Source: Lacticaseibacillus suilingensis (GTDB lineage: Bacteria > Bacillota > Bacilli > Lactobacillales > Lactobacillaceae). Taken from it: a stretch of DNA of 64,000 nucleotides. The notes below the pieces were generated by a model that did no database searches, was not told the DNA's origin, and saw only the letters and a list, made by a program, of their open reading frames with translations. Both the position numbers and the translations under genes were made by a program. Location: assembly GCF_016861845.1 (NCBI RefSeq), contig NZ_BOLV01000009.1:1-64000 (forward strand), written 5' to 3'. Shown here one piece after another: positions 28,269 through 36,934 of this stretch; position 1 is the first letter of the stretch, and the number at the start of each line of letters is the position of its first letter.

Positions 28269-28717
28269 GACGGGCGCTCCTTTCCGTCCATGAACAGCAA
28301 GTAAATCACCACGATGATGACGCCGATGGTTAAGCAGGCATCTGCCACGTTGAAAATCGCAAAATTCATAAAGGTGGTTTCAAACATGTCAGTGACCGCG
28401 CCAAACCGCAACCGATCAATAAAGTTGCCCAGCGTCCCGGCCAAAATCAGCACCAACCCGGCCTTGTAGAAGCGGCTGTGCTTGGCATCGCGCCAGAGCC
28501 AAGCCACGACCACTAACGAAATTACCGTGATCAAATAGAAGAACCATTGCTGCCCGCGCAGCATGGAAAAGGCGGCGCCATCATTTTGCAAATGGGTTAA
28601 CGCCAGCCCCGGCAAAAACGCCACGGTTTCCCCAACCGCGATGTGCGCCACGACCCAGGCCTTCACCACCTGATCCAGCGCCACCAGTAGCGCCACCACA
28701 ATCATTGAAACAATCAC
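28262..28717 (-). CDS. lspA: Lipoprotein signal peptidase (signal peptidase II)
   Basis: A 151-residue aspartyl protease in the membrane with four transmembrane helices. The two catalytic aspartates are in GTLGNFIDRL (about residue 101) and FNVADACLTIG (about residue 124). It removes the signal peptide from prolipoproteins at the lipobox. The start is a GTG six bases after GGAGG; the next ATG is too far. It lies ten bases after fhs and overlaps the beginning of rluD, so the three form one operon. Confidence 0.93.
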   Translation of the reverse strand: MIVSMIVVALLVALDQVVKAWVVAHIAVGETVAFLPGLALTHLQNDGAAFSMLRGQQWFFYLITVISLVVVAWLWRDAKHSRFYKAGLVLILAGTLGNFIDRLRFGAVTDMFETTFMNFAIFNVADACLTIGVIIVVIYLLFMDGKERPSR

Positions 28718-28727
28718 ATTGAACCTC

Positions 28728-30401
28728 CTAGAACAAACCAGAAATCACACCGTCATCTGAGACATCCATGTTCAACGCCGCTGGTTGCTTTGGCAGCCCA
28801 GGCATGGTCAGCACCGACCCGGTCATTACCACCAGGAACCCGGCGCCGAGCCGCGGCACCACATCGCGCACATGAATGGTGAAATCGCTGGGGGCACCTA
28901 AGGCTTTGGCATCATCCGAAAACGAATACTGCGTCTTGGCCATGCAGATTGGTAGCTGGTCCCAGCCATTTTTGGCAATCGTCTTCAAAGCCAGCTCCGC
29001 CTTATGGTCATACACGACATCGCGGCCACCATAAATCTGTTGCACAATCGTCTCGATTTTGGCTTTCGGTGCCGCGGCGTTGTCATACAGCGGTGTAAAA
29101 TCAGCTGGCTGCTGGAGCGCAGTTGACACGGCATCCGCTAACGCCAAACCGCCATGGCCGCCTTCACCCCACACGTTGGCCCGCACCGCCGTGGCCCCAG
29201 CAGCTTCGCACAAGCTGATGAGATCATTGAGTTCGGCCTCAGTGTCTGTGGCGAATTCGTTGATGGCGACCACCACTGGCACGCCATAGCGCTTCATGTT
29301 ATGAATGTGGCGCTTCAGGTTGCCAAAGCCGGCTTGTAAGGCTGGCCGGTTCTCTTCGGTCAACGTGGCCAGTTTTTGGCCGCCGTTGTACTTGAGCGCC
29401 CGTACAGTCGCAACAATCACCACCACGTCAGGCGTTTTGCCTAACGCAGGAGCGGTGATATCCATGAACTTCTCGCCGCCGAGATCGGCGCCAAAGCCGG
29501 CTTCGGTAATGGCAATGTCCCCTAGCGCCAGCGCCGTACGCGTCGCCAGAATCGAGTTGCACCCATGGGCAATGTTGGCAAAGGGGCCGCCGTGAATCAA
29601 AGTTGGGGTGTGGGCTAAGGTTTGCACCAGGTTCGGCTTGATGGCATCGCGCAGCAGCATGGCAATCGCGCCGGTCACGCCAAGATCCGCCACGGTGACT
29701 GGCGTGCGGTCGTAGGTGTAACCAATCACAATGCGGGCAATCCGGGCCTTGAGGTCAGCCAAGTCTTCCGCCAAGCACAAAATCGCCATCAATTCGCTGG
29801 CAACGGTGATATCAAACTCGGTTTCCCGCGGGACACCTGAGGTCACGCCGCCAAGGCCAATGGTCACATGGCGCAAGGCGCGATCGTTAATATCCAGCAC
29901 CCGCCGCCATAAAATTCGGCGGGGATCGATATTCAAAGCATTGCCTTGCTGCAAATGATTATCAATCAAGGCGGCTAAGGTATCGACGGCAGTGGTTAAG
30001 GCGTGCATGTCACCAGTGAAATGCAGATTAATGTCTTCCATTGGCACGACTTGGGCATAACCGCCGCCAGTGGCGCCGCCTTTCATGCCCATCACCGGAC
30101 CGAGCGAAGGTTCCCGTAGCGCAATGACGGCATTTTGGCCGCGCAGGCGCAACGCGTCACCTAAGCCAATTGTCACCGTCGACTTGCCTTCGCCAGCTGG
30201 TGTGGGATTGATGGAAGTCACCAACACCAACTTGCCTTGTGGCTGTTGGCGCAGGCGTTTCAAGGCGGCCAGGGTGAGCTTGGCTTTGCTTTTGCCGTAA
30301 AGTTCCAAATCATCGGCACTTAAGCCGACCATGGCACCGATTTCCGTGATGGGTTTCATTTCGGTAGCTTCATTTGCTTGGGCAATTTCAATATCAGACA
30401 C
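28728..30401 (-). CDS. fhs: Formate-tetrahydrofolate ligase
   Basis: A 557-residue enzyme making 10-formyl-tetrahydrofolate from formate, THF and ATP, feeding purine and formyl-Met synthesis. The nucleotide loop [14 protein letters not shown] is near residue 66, and [22 protein letters not shown] is the family signature. The start is GTG 30401 with AAAGGGG upstream, giving the standard family length; an internal ATG at 30359 would shorten it. It begins five bases after the EbsA-like gene ends, so they are probably cotranscribed. Confidence 0.93.
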   Translation of the reverse strand: MSDIEIAQANEATEMKPITEIGAMVGLSADDLELYGKSKAKLTLAALKRLRQQPQGKLVLVTSINPTPAGEGKSTVTIGLGDALRLRGQNAVIALREPSLGPVMGMKGGATGGGYAQVVPMEDINLHFTGDMHALTTAVDTLAALIDNHLQQGNALNIDPRRILWRRVLDINDRALRHVTIGLGGVTSGVPRETEFDITVASELMAILCLAEDLADLKARIARIVIGYTYDRTPVTVADLGVTGAIAMLLRDAIKPNLVQTLAHTPTLIHGGPFANIAHGCNSILATRTALALGDIAITEAGFGADLGGEKFMDITAPALGKTPDVVVIVATVRALKYNGGQKLATLTEENRPALQAGFGNLKRHIHNMKRYGVPVVVAINEFATDTEAELNDLISLCEAAGATAVRANVWGEGGHGGLALADAVSTALQQPADFTPLYDNAAAPKAKIETIVQQIYGGRDVVYDHKAELALKTIAKNGWDQLPICMAKTQYSFSDDAKALGAPSDFTIHVRDVVPRLGAGFLVVMTGSVLTMPGLPKQPAALNMDVSDDGVISGLF

Positions 30402-30406
30402 GACGG

Positions 30407-30814
30407 TTATCCCCTTTCGTTTGGCAAAATGACCGATTCCAACGCTGCCGTCAAAGCCGCTTGACGGCCAAAATGCACCAAGGTCAGCCAACCGTAATCA
30501 GTGGTTTGCAGGCGAATCTGATGGCGACCCACTTGCATGGCGGTGATATGCAGCGGCGGCACGGCCAGCGTGTTGCCTGGCAGCAGGCGCCGGATGGTCA
30601 CCAGCTGATCGGTGATGATGAGTTGCGAGCGCCACACCTGCAGTCCCGCGACCAGCAGCGTGACCAGCAAAATCACGACTGCCACCCAGCTGATGGGTCC
30701 ATAGCCGACTAATTCCATTTGCACAATGACCGATATTGAGATTCCGAGCACGATCACCGCCCAAAACATGCTAAAATCGAGCCACGCGGGTTGAATCAAA
30801 AACCGCTTCTTCAC
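30407..30814 (-). CDS. EbsA-like membrane protein
   Basis: A 135-residue protein with the EbsA-type beginning [20 protein letters not shown]. Two transmembrane helices (about residues 15-55) lead to a PH-like C-terminal part ([17 protein letters not shown]). A GTG at 30814 is the likely start, seven bases after AAGGAAG. Family members in enterococci are described as pore-forming or wall-related, but the true role is not settled. Its start lies only 22 bases from the divergent RNase H-like gene. Confidence 0.6.
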   Translation of the reverse strand: MKKRFLIQPAWLDFSMFWAVIVLGISISVIVQMELVGYGPISWVAVVILLVTLLVAGLQVWRSQLIITDQLVTIRRLLPGNTLAVPPLHITAMQVGRHQIRLQTTDYGWLTLVHFGRQAALTAALESVILPNERG

Positions 30815-30836
30815 AGTCACACTTCCTTGGAGAACA

Positions 30837-31241
30837 ATGATGGTTAAACTATACACAGATGCAGCCATAAAAGGCAATCATGGGCTTGGCGGGATTGGGA
30901 TTTTGATTGTGGCCGCCAAAGAGCAGATTCAGCTTCATCAACCGCTGCCCCCAATGTCCAACCACGAAGCCGAGTTTCTGGCCGCGATTGCTGGCTTTCA
31001 GGCCCTTGTGGACCGAGACCTCACTGGCCCAGTCAGCTTCTACAGCGATTCCCAAATCGTGATTGATGCCCTGAATAAACGCTACGCCAAGCACTATGGT
31101 GATTATGTCACAAAATTGCTCGCCTTGTGCGATCAGTTCTCACTGGTGGTTTGGCAATGGATTCCCGATAGGCAAAATCAAGGCGCGCATATGCTGGCGC
31201 AACAAGGCCTCCACCTCGCCGAGGCAAAAGAAAAGGCCTGA
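30837..31241 (+). CDS. RNase HI-like protein with altered catalytic residue
   Basis: A 134-residue RNase H-fold protein. The expected carboxylates occur in YTDAAIKGN (Asp), MSNHEAEF (Glu) and YSDSQIV (Asp). The fourth position, normally Asp in an NxxADxLA motif, is His here (NQGAHMLAQQ). Activity may be reduced or absent, although the three core carboxylates are intact. GGAG lies upstream of two successive ATG codons (30837 and 30840); the second has better spacing. It is divergent from the EbsA-like gene. Confidence 0.75.
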   Translation: MMVKLYTDAAIKGNHGLGGIGILIVAAKEQIQLHQPLPPMSNHEAEFLAAIAGFQALVDRDLTGPVSFYSDSQIVIDALNKRYAKHYGDYVTKLLALCDQFSLVVWQWIPDRQNQGAHMLAQQGLHLAEAKEKA

Positions 31242-31254
31242 TTGCTCAGGCCTT
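31233..31254 (-). terminator. Terminator at the end of the nitroreductase transcript
   Basis: AAGGCCTGA (31233-31241) pairs with TCAGGCCTT (31246-31254). On the minus strand it is followed by TTTTCTTTT. It overlaps the last codons of the convergent RNase H-like gene. Confidence 0.7.
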
Positions 31255-31270
31255 GTGATTATCAATGGGA

Positions 31271-31873
31271 TTACTTCAACACTTTGAACTGATCGGCTTT
31301 GGCCATCTTGTCGATTGGCTGCGCTGGGGCTTCAATCGAGCCGAATGGCATCTGAGCGCGCAGCGTCCAGGTGGCAGGCAAGTTGAATTCATCGCGTACC
31401 AGCTCGTCGATAATCGGGTTGTAGTGCTGCAAGCTAGCGCCGATACCGTTGTTGGCCAAGGCCACCCATGCGTTCAGCTGACTGGAACCTTGTGCTTGTT
31501 CTGCCCAGGTGGCAAAATTATCAGCATACAGCGGGAAATCTTGTTCCAGCTTGCGGACAATTGGTTCGTCGGTCAGATACAAGATGGTGCCGTAAGCCGC
31601 TTTGAAACTGGCAATCTTCTGCTTGGTGGCTTCATAGGCTGCTTCAGTTGGGACTTCTGACTTCAGTCGCTTCACCACAATGTCCCACAAGGCATCGTGC
31701 TTAGCGCCGAATAAGAAGACCGCCCGCGTCGTTTGCGAGTTGAAAGCGGATGGCGTGGCCTGAATCACATTTTCGACCAGGTCCACGATTTCATCATCGC
31801 TTTGCTTGACGTTTTTGCCCAAGGCATAAATTGAGCGGCGCTGCTTCAACAGGTTAAGTAAGTCATTGTTCAC
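31271..31873 (-). CDS. Nitroreductase family protein (Frm2/Hbn1-like)
   Basis: A 200-residue FMN-dependent oxidoreductase. RRSIYALG near residue 12 and TPSAFNSQTTRAVFLFG near residue 41 are the signature of the short Frm2/Hbn1 branch of nitroreductases. The likely reaction is NAD(P)H-dependent reduction of nitro compounds or quinones, substrate unknown. The GTG at 31873 is the better start, eight bases after AAAGAGG; an upstream ATG (31891) has no ribosome binding site. Confidence 0.8.
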   Translation of the reverse strand: MNNDLLNLLKQRRSIYALGKNVKQSDDEIVDLVENVIQATPSAFNSQTTRAVFLFGAKHDALWDIVVKRLKSEVPTEAAYEATKQKIASFKAAYGTILYLTDEPIVRKLEQDFPLYADNFATWAEQAQGSSQLNAWVALANNGIGASLQHYNPIIDELVRDEFNLPATWTLRAQMPFGSIEAPAQPIDKMAKADQFKVLK

Positions 31874-31971
31874 AGGAAATACCTCTTTCATCTTTAGGAT
31901 AATATTAGTGTATCAGCTTATCTTTTGTAAGTAAACCCACAATTGCCCATGTCACGCACCAGGAGGCCGTT

Positions 31972-33435
31972 ATGTCACTTGTCAGTAGCTTGATTGTTGC
32001 CATTTTAGTTCTGAACACGCTTGCCGCGATTTTCACCGTCCTGCGGGAAGTCCGGGATATTCCGACCACCTGGGCTTGGCTGATGGTGTTGATTTTTCTA
32101 CCGGTCATCGGGTTTGGGTTGTACCTGTTCGCCGGCCGCGGGCTATCCGCCAAGAAAGTGCGGGCCATTCAAACCGAGTATCACCGCGGGGTCAAAGCCT
32201 TCGTGGCGATGCAAAAGCGTGCGAACACCCATGGTCAGTTGTTGCCAGCGGCAGTGGCTTCGCCGGCTGCCAAAGAGCTCACCACGTTATTCTTGAATAC
32301 AGCCAATGCCCCTGTGCTTGGCAGCAATGACGTGACGCTCTATTTCGATGGCGAGAAAAAATTTGCCGCCCTGTTTGCTGATATCGATGCGGCCACGGAT
32401 CATGTATTCATTGAATACTACACCATCTATGCTGACCAACTGGGCACCGAGCTCCGGGACCATTTGATTGCCAAGGCCAAAGCTGGCGTTGAGGTTAAGG
32501 TGCTGTATGATGCTTGGGGCAGTATGGGCGCTGGGCCGAAGTTCTGGGCGCCCCTGCTTGAAGCTGGCGGCAAGGCCGAGGCCTACTTCAGCTCGCAGCA
32601 TTTGTTCCTGGACTTTCGCTTGAACTACCGACTGCACCGGAAAGTGGTAGTGATTGATGATGAAGTCGGCTACATTGGCGGTTTTAACGTCGGCGACCAG
32701 TACGTTTCGCGCAAGCCGAAATTTGGCTTTTGGCGCGACACTCACTTGCGGATTGTCGGTAACACGGTTTACGCGTTGAAAATGCAGTTTTTGATGGACT
32801 GGAATGCGACGGTGCCAGATGATCAGGCCGAGCCCTATGCGACCGATGCCATCACGCGAGAAAACGTCCGGGTGGCGCATGTCGGTGCCACGCCGATGCA
32901 AATTGTGGCCAGCGGGCCCGACTCCAATGCCCAACAAATCAAATATGGTTACGTCAAAATGATTGCCAGCGCCACCAAGTCGGTTTGGCTTCAGACCCCT
33001 TACCTGATTCCTGATGATACCGCGATGGATGCGTTGATCACTGCGGCGCTGGCCGGGATTGATGTGCGGGTGATGGTGCCAGATATGCCGGATCACCCCT
33101 TCATTTTTCGCGCGACGCAGTATTACGCCAATTATCTCAGCCGCTTTGGCATCAAGGTTTACCACTACCAGCACGGCTTCTTGCATGCCAAGACGCTGAT
33201 TGTCGATGATGCGATTGCTAGTGTCGGCTCGGCGAACTTCGATATTCGTAGTTTCAAGTTGAACTTCGAAGTCAACGCCTTCGTTTACGATGAGGCCATT
33301 GCCCACCAGCTGACGGCGGCCTTCGAGGCGGATCAAAAGGAAAGCCTCTTCTTGTCTGCCGCGGTCATTCGCAGCCAAGGCCGCTGGCTGCGGTTCAAGC
33401 AGTATGCTTCGCGACTGCTGTCACCGATCTTGTAA
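31972..33435 (+). CDS. cls: Cardiolipin synthase
   Basis: A 487-residue membrane enzyme of the phospholipase D superfamily. Two N-terminal transmembrane helices (about residues 5-20 and 34-54) are followed by two HKD motifs: HRKVVVIDDEVGYIGG near residue 222 and HAKTLIVDDAIASVGSANFD near residue 404. It condenses two phosphatidylglycerol molecules to cardiolipin and glycerol. AGGAGG precedes the ATG. A strong terminator follows, so it is monocistronic. Confidence 0.92.
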   Translation: MSLVSSLIVAILVLNTLAAIFTVLREVRDIPTTWAWLMVLIFLPVIGFGLYLFAGRGLSAKKVRAIQTEYHRGVKAFVAMQKRANTHGQLLPAAVASPAAKELTTLFLNTANAPVLGSNDVTLYFDGEKKFAALFADIDAATDHVFIEYYTIYADQLGTELRDHLIAKAKAGVEVKVLYDAWGSMGAGPKFWAPLLEAGGKAEAYFSSQHLFLDFRLNYRLHRKVVVIDDEVGYIGGFNVGDQYVSRKPKFGFWRDTHLRIVGNTVYALKMQFLMDWNATVPDDQAEPYATDAITRENVRVAHVGATPMQIVASGPDSNAQQIKYGYVKMIASATKSVWLQTPYLIPDDTAMDALITAALAGIDVRVMVPDMPDHPFIFRATQYYANYLSRFGIKVYHYQHGFLHAKTLIVDDAIASVGSANFDIRSFKLNFEVNAFVYDEAIAHQLTAAFEADQKESLFLSAAVIRSQGRWLRFKQYASRLLSPIL

Positions 33436-33440
33436 CGCAA

Positions 33441-33475
33441 AACCACCTTGATGCGTGGCATCAGGGTGGTTATTT
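33441..33475 (+). terminator. Terminator after cls
   Basis: AACCACC...GGTGGTT stem with inner TGATG/CATCA pairing, followed by TATTTT. Confidence 0.75.
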
Positions 33476-33496
33476 TAGTCTTGTGACGCCGCGGCT

Positions 33497-33713
33497 CAGG
33501 TTGGGTCGACGCCGGGACGCGGCGGTCCAGCTGCGGGGTCGGCTGGAGCCGAAAAGCGGTCTCCAGCCTCAAATGCGAGCCAGCATCGCGCTGCGCGCTC
33601 AACGCTGTCTCGCATTTGCCCCCAGTCAGCCCAGGAGCAGCCTGCTGCGCAATCTCCTCGTGGGCTAACTGTTTCGCGGCTGGACCACCACACCCCTCTG
33701 CCGCCCCAACCTG
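33497..33713 (+). ncRNA. Candidate structured RNA or multi-hairpin element (unassigned)
   Basis: No plausible gene exists in 33476-33838, but the DNA is highly self-complementary. An outer 9-bp stem joins CAGGTTGGG (33497-33505) to CCCAACCTG (33705-33713). A second 12-bp stem joins GGTCCAGCTGCG (33524-33535) to CGCGGCTGGACC (33675-33686), with one T-G pair. Inside are three side-by-side hairpins: 33541-33548 with 33561-33568, 33570-33579 with 33609-33618 (10 bp perfect), and 33628-33637 with about 33655-33666. This is a closed multibranch fold. It is not RNase P RNA, which is at 50293-50664, and I do not recognise a known family. The strand is uncertain. Confidence 0.5.
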
Positions 33714-33838
33714 GCCCGCTCCATAACGGTAAGGCCGTGAATTCAAATCACGACAGGATGCCCTTCATTGTTGAGCTAGAGCTTAGGCGTGAGCATGGGT
33801 AATGGGTAGTTCGGAAAACTACCTATTCAGCGTTCTGC

Positions 33839-34162
33839 CTACCGTACCCAGGCGTCAAAGGCTTTGGGGTTATCTTTGAGAATATGAATGGCCGCGGCGA
33901 TCAGTTCATTGCGCTTGGTGGCGAGCTCGTCACCGGTCAAGTGATAGCGGTCGGTGATGTAGCCAGTGGCAATGGCGAGAAAATCTTTGCGTTCAATGCC
34001 CCCGTCCTTGAATAACGTATCCAAACCGGTGAGGTCCGGCGTGGCGGCAGCGAGGACCGCTTGGGCCACGTCCTTAGTGTGGGCGTGCTGGTTAGCGTAA
34101 TCAATTAGACCATCGACCATGTCAACTTCAGCGGCATGGTCGGCTTTCTTATCAGCGTTCAT
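33839..34162 (-). CDS. Small helical protein of unknown function
   Basis: A 107-residue protein predicted to be largely alpha-helical, with a charged N-terminus (MNADKKADHAAEVDMVDG) and repeated Asp/Ala/Leu helices; no membrane segment, no cysteine and no motif I recognise. ATG 34162 follows AAAGGAG at ten bases; an ATG nine bases earlier sits inside that site. It is monocistronic, between the structured non-coding stretch and the nrd promoter region. A small hairpin (GGTAGTT/AACTACC, 33805-33823) lies after its stop. Confidence 0.6.
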   Translation of the reverse strand: MNADKKADHAAEVDMVDGLIDYANQHAHTKDVAQAVLAAATPDLTGLDTLFKDGGIERKDFLAIATGYITDRYHLTGDELATKRNELIAAAIHILKDNPKAFDAWVR

Positions 34163-34284
34163 GCTTAACATCTCCTTTGATCACCTTCTATTATAACGAG
34201 TTGCCGTCGTGGTGAAAAATAAAGTGTCCAAGGGCTTCTCTTATTTGGACAGGCGGGGTATAATTGTTGTTATCAGTTCGGGGG

Positions 34285-34335
34285 AACACCATATCTTGGG
34301 GTCTGACTTTTTGCCCACAAGATATGGTGTTTTTA
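34285..34335 (+). promoter_or_regulatory. NrdR-like boxes in a terminator-like hairpin upstream of nrdHEF
   Basis: AACACCATATCTTG (34285-34298) is a perfect inverted copy of CAAGATATGGTGTT (34318-34331), followed by TTTTATTT, so the RNA would form a 14-bp terminator-like hairpin. The right arm with flanks (34315-34330) fits the palindromic NrdR box consensus well, and the left arm fits it loosely. A TATAAT at 34259-34264 lies upstream, so a short attenuated transcript is possible. NrdR represses ribonucleotide reductase genes when dATP is high. Confidence 0.5.
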
Positions 34336-34336
34336 T

Positions 34337-34365
34337 TTGACACCATATACAATATCCAGTATGAT
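34337..34365 (+). promoter_or_regulatory. nrdHEF promoter
   Basis: TTGACA (34337-34342), 17 bases, TATGAT (34360-34365). The spacer contains a third ACACCATAT motif starting at 34340, so an NrdR-like box sits directly between the -35 and -10. Confidence 0.8.
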
Positions 34366-34399
34366 AAAGCCATCATCAAAAACAGAAAGCGTGACGAAC

Positions 34400-34630
34400 A
34401 TGAGCAATATTACGTTATTTACCAAAAACGGCTGTCCACAATGCCGCATGACGAAGAACTACCTGAAGACGCACAACATCTCTTTCGTTGAACACAACAT
34501 CAACGAAGAACCTGAATACATCGGTTACCTGAAGGATCAAGGGTTCCAAGCCGTTCCGGTGCTGGAAGCAGATGGCCTGAAATCCTTTTACGGGTTCCGC
34601 CCAGAAGCATTGAAGCAACTGGCTGGCTAA
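34400..34630 (+). CDS. nrdH: NrdH glutaredoxin-like electron donor
   Basis: A 76-residue NrdH-redoxin. The redox pair is in NGCPQCRMTK (CPQC, near residue 12), followed by FQAVPVLEADG and the C-terminal FYGFRPEALKQLAG typical of NrdH. It passes electrons from thioredoxin reductase to the class Ib ribonucleotide reductase. The ribosome binding site is weak. A short terminator-like hairpin separates it from nrdE, probably reducing readthrough. Confidence 0.92.
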   Translation: MSNITLFTKNGCPQCRMTKNYLKTHNISFVEHNINEEPEYIGYLKDQGFQAVPVLEADGLKSFYGFRPEALKQLAG

Positions 34631-34645
34631 ACGCCAGCTTTTTTT
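34622..34645 (+). terminator. Hairpin between nrdH and nrdE
   Basis: GCTGGC (34622-34627) pairs with GCCAGC (34633-34638) and is followed by seven T. As nrdE follows closely, it is likely a partial terminator that sets relative expression. Confidence 0.6.
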
Positions 34646-34676
34646 GACCCCTAATCCTTGTGAAAGTGGTGACAAT

Positions 34677-36848
34677 ATGGCACTCAGTGAAATCAAACCA
34701 GATGAAGTAACCTATTACGCGTTGAACAACGAAATCAACATTCCAGTGGATGGTCAGATTCCGTTGGCGAAGGACAAGGCGGCGCTCCAAGCCTTCCTGA
34801 AAGAAAATGTGATTCCGAACACGAAGACTTTTGCTTCGCTGACGGATCGCCTCGCCTACCTGGTGGATCATGACTACTACGAAGCCGCGATGCTGGATAA
34901 GTATCAGCCGGCCTTCTTAGAGCAGCTCAACGACTTTTTGCGCAATGCCCATTTTGAGTTCAAGTCGTTCATGGCGGCGTACAAGTTCTACGCGCAATAC
35001 GCTTTGAAGACTGATGACAACGAATATTATTTGGAAGATTTCAAGGACCGCGTCTTTGCCAATGCGCTCTATTTTGCCGACGGGAATGAAGCGTTGGCGA
35101 TGGCGTTAGCCGATGAAATGATTCATCAGCGCTACCAGCCGGCGACGCCCTCGTTTTTGAACGCTGGACGCCAGCGCCGCGGTGAACTGGTGTCGTGTTT
35201 CTTGCTCCAGGTGTCCGACGATATGAATTCGATTGGCCGGGCCATCAACTCAGCCTTGGAACTGTCTCGCATTGGTGGCGGCGTGGGGCTGACCTTGTCA
35301 AACTTGCGTGAAGCCGGGGCCCCGATTAAAGGCATCGATGGTGCCGCCAGTGGCGTTTTACCGGTCATGAAATTGTTGGAAGACAGTTTTTCCTATTCCA
35401 ACCAGCTCGGCCAACGCCAAGGGGCCGGCGTGGTTTATTTGAATGTGTTCCATCCTGATATTATTAGCTTCCTTGGCGCGAAGAAGGAAAACGCCGACGA
35501 AAAATACCGCCTGAAGACCCTGAGCCTCGGTGTCATCGTCCCTGATAAGTATTATGAACTGGTCCGTGAAGACGCTGATATGTACCTTTTCTCCCCGCAT
35601 TCCGTTGAGCGGGAATACGGCCAGCCGTTCTCCTACATCGACATAACTAAGGAATACGACAACCTGGTCGCTAATCCGAAGATCAAGAAGTACAAGCTGA
35701 AGGCCCGCGATCTAGAAAACGAAATCTCGAAGCTCCAGCAAGAATCAGGCTACCCGTATATCGTCAACATCGATACTGCCAACAATGCCTCCCCGATCGC
35801 CGGCAAAATCATCATGAGTAACCTTTGCTCTGAAATCATGCAGGTGCAAACCCCAAGTGTGATCAACAACGCCCAGGGCTACGATGTGCTAGGGACAGAT
35901 GTGTCTTGCAACCTGGGCTCGACCAATATTCCGAATCTGATGAAGAGCCCTGATTTTGGCAAGAGTGTGGAATCGATGGTGCGTGCTTTGACCTTCGTGA
36001 CTGATACCAGCAACATTGACGTGGTGCCATCAGTGCAGCACGGCAACGAACTGGCCCACTCCATTGGCCTCGGGGCCATGGGCCTGCACACCTATTTTGC
36101 CTTGAACCACATGGCTTACGGCGATGAAGAAGCGCTGGACTTCACCAATGTCTACTTCCTGCTGTTGAACTACTACAGTTTGAAAGCTTCCAACAAGATT
36201 GCGGCGGAACGCGGCCAGGTCTTCCACAATTTCGCTGCCAGCAAGTACGCGGACGGTAGCTATTTTGACAAGTATCTGACGGAAGACTTTGCGCCGAAGA
36301 CGGCTAAGGTCAAGGCGTTATTCGCTGACATTCATGTGCCGACCGCCGAAGACTGGGCCGTACTGAAGGCGGCGGTGATGAAGGACGGTTTGTACCACCA
36401 AAATCGGCTCGCCGTGGCGCCAAACGGCTCGATTTCTTACATCAATGACACCTCTGCATCGCTGCAGCCAATCGTCAACCGCATCGAAGACCGGCAGGAA
36501 AAGAAGATTGGGACGATTTACTACCCGGCACCGGGTTTGTCCAACGACACCCTGCCTTATTACAAGAGTGCTTACGATATCGATATGCGCAAGGAGATTG
36601 ACGTCTATGCTGCCGCGCAGGCTCATGTCGATCAAAGCATGTCGCTGACGCTGTTCATGCGCTCCACCATTCCAGCTGGCCTCTACCCATGGAAAGAAGG
36701 CCGCACTGAAAAGATGACGACCCGCGATTTGAACATCCTGCGGAACTACGCCCATCACAAAGGCATCAAGTCCATTTACTACATCCGGACCTACACCGAT
36801 GATCAAGAAGAAATTGGCAGCAATGCCTGCGAATCCTGCTCGATCTAA
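34677..36848 (+). CDS. nrdE: Class Ib ribonucleotide reductase alpha subunit
   Basis: A 723-residue catalytic subunit that reduces ribonucleoside diphosphates. The radical-site and cysteine motifs are present: SNLCSEIMQV (about residue 382), GSISYINDTSASLQPI, and the redox tail ending NACESCSI. It receives its radical from NrdF and electrons from NrdH. The ATG at 34677 gives the standard family beginning. A hairpin (36885-36908) separates it from nrdF. No nrdI gene is seen in this cluster. Confidence 0.94.
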   Translation: MALSEIKPDEVTYYALNNEINIPVDGQIPLAKDKAALQAFLKENVIPNTKTFASLTDRLAYLVDHDYYEAAMLDKYQPAFLEQLNDFLRNAHFEFKSFMAAYKFYAQYALKTDDNEYYLEDFKDRVFANALYFADGNEALAMALADEMIHQRYQPATPSFLNAGRQRRGELVSCFLLQVSDDMNSIGRAINSALELSRIGGGVGLTLSNLREAGAPIKGIDGAASGVLPVMKLLEDSFSYSNQLGQRQGAGVVYLNVFHPDIISFLGAKKENADEKYRLKTLSLGVIVPDKYYELVREDADMYLFSPHSVEREYGQPFSYIDITKEYDNLVANPKIKKYKLKARDLENEISKLQQESGYPYIVNIDTANNASPIAGKIIMSNLCSEIMQVQTPSVINNAQGYDVLGTDVSCNLGSTNIPNLMKSPDFGKSVESMVRALTFVTDTSNIDVVPSVQHGNELAHSIGLGAMGLHTYFALNHMAYGDEEALDFTNVYFLLLNYYSLKASNKIAAERGQVFHNFAASKYADGSYFDKYLTEDFAPKTAKVKALFADIHVPTAEDWAVLKAAVMKDGLYHQNRLAVAPNGSISYINDTSASLQPIVNRIEDRQEKKIGTIYYPAPGLSNDTLPYYKSAYDIDMRKEIDVYAAAQAHVDQSMSLTLFMRSTIPAGLYPWKEGRTEKMTTRDLNILRNYAHHKGIKSIYYIRTYTDDQEEIGSNACESCSI

Positions 36849-36884
36849 AGCTCGCCTTTGGCAACGAGCAATGGCCAGCCTTCG

Positions 36885-36908
36885 AGAGCCGTGGCGCCCC
36901 ACGGTTCT
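36885..36908 (+). other. Hairpin between nrdE and nrdF
   Basis: AGAGCCGTGG (36885-36894) pairs with CCACGGTTCT (36899-36908), tetraloop CGCC, no T-run. It may protect or process the nrd mRNA. Confidence 0.5.
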
Positions 36909-36934
36909 TACATAACCTTTAAAGGAGCGACATC

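Noticed and set aside
32287-33378. Long minus-strand frame (363 codons) opposite cls
   Set aside because: It is the antisense shadow of a GC-rich gene with clear HKD motifs on the other strand; no ribosome binding site or recognisable domain.
33333-33746. Minus-strand frame of 137 codons across the cls end and the structured element
   Set aside because: Overlaps cls, lacks a ribosome binding site, and its sequence is explained by the inverted repeats.
33736-33752. T-arm-like hairpin CGTGA/TCACG with loop ATTCAAA
   Set aside because: The loop is shifted by one base from the tRNA T-loop and no acceptor, D or anticodon arm can be built, so it is not a tRNA or tmRNA.
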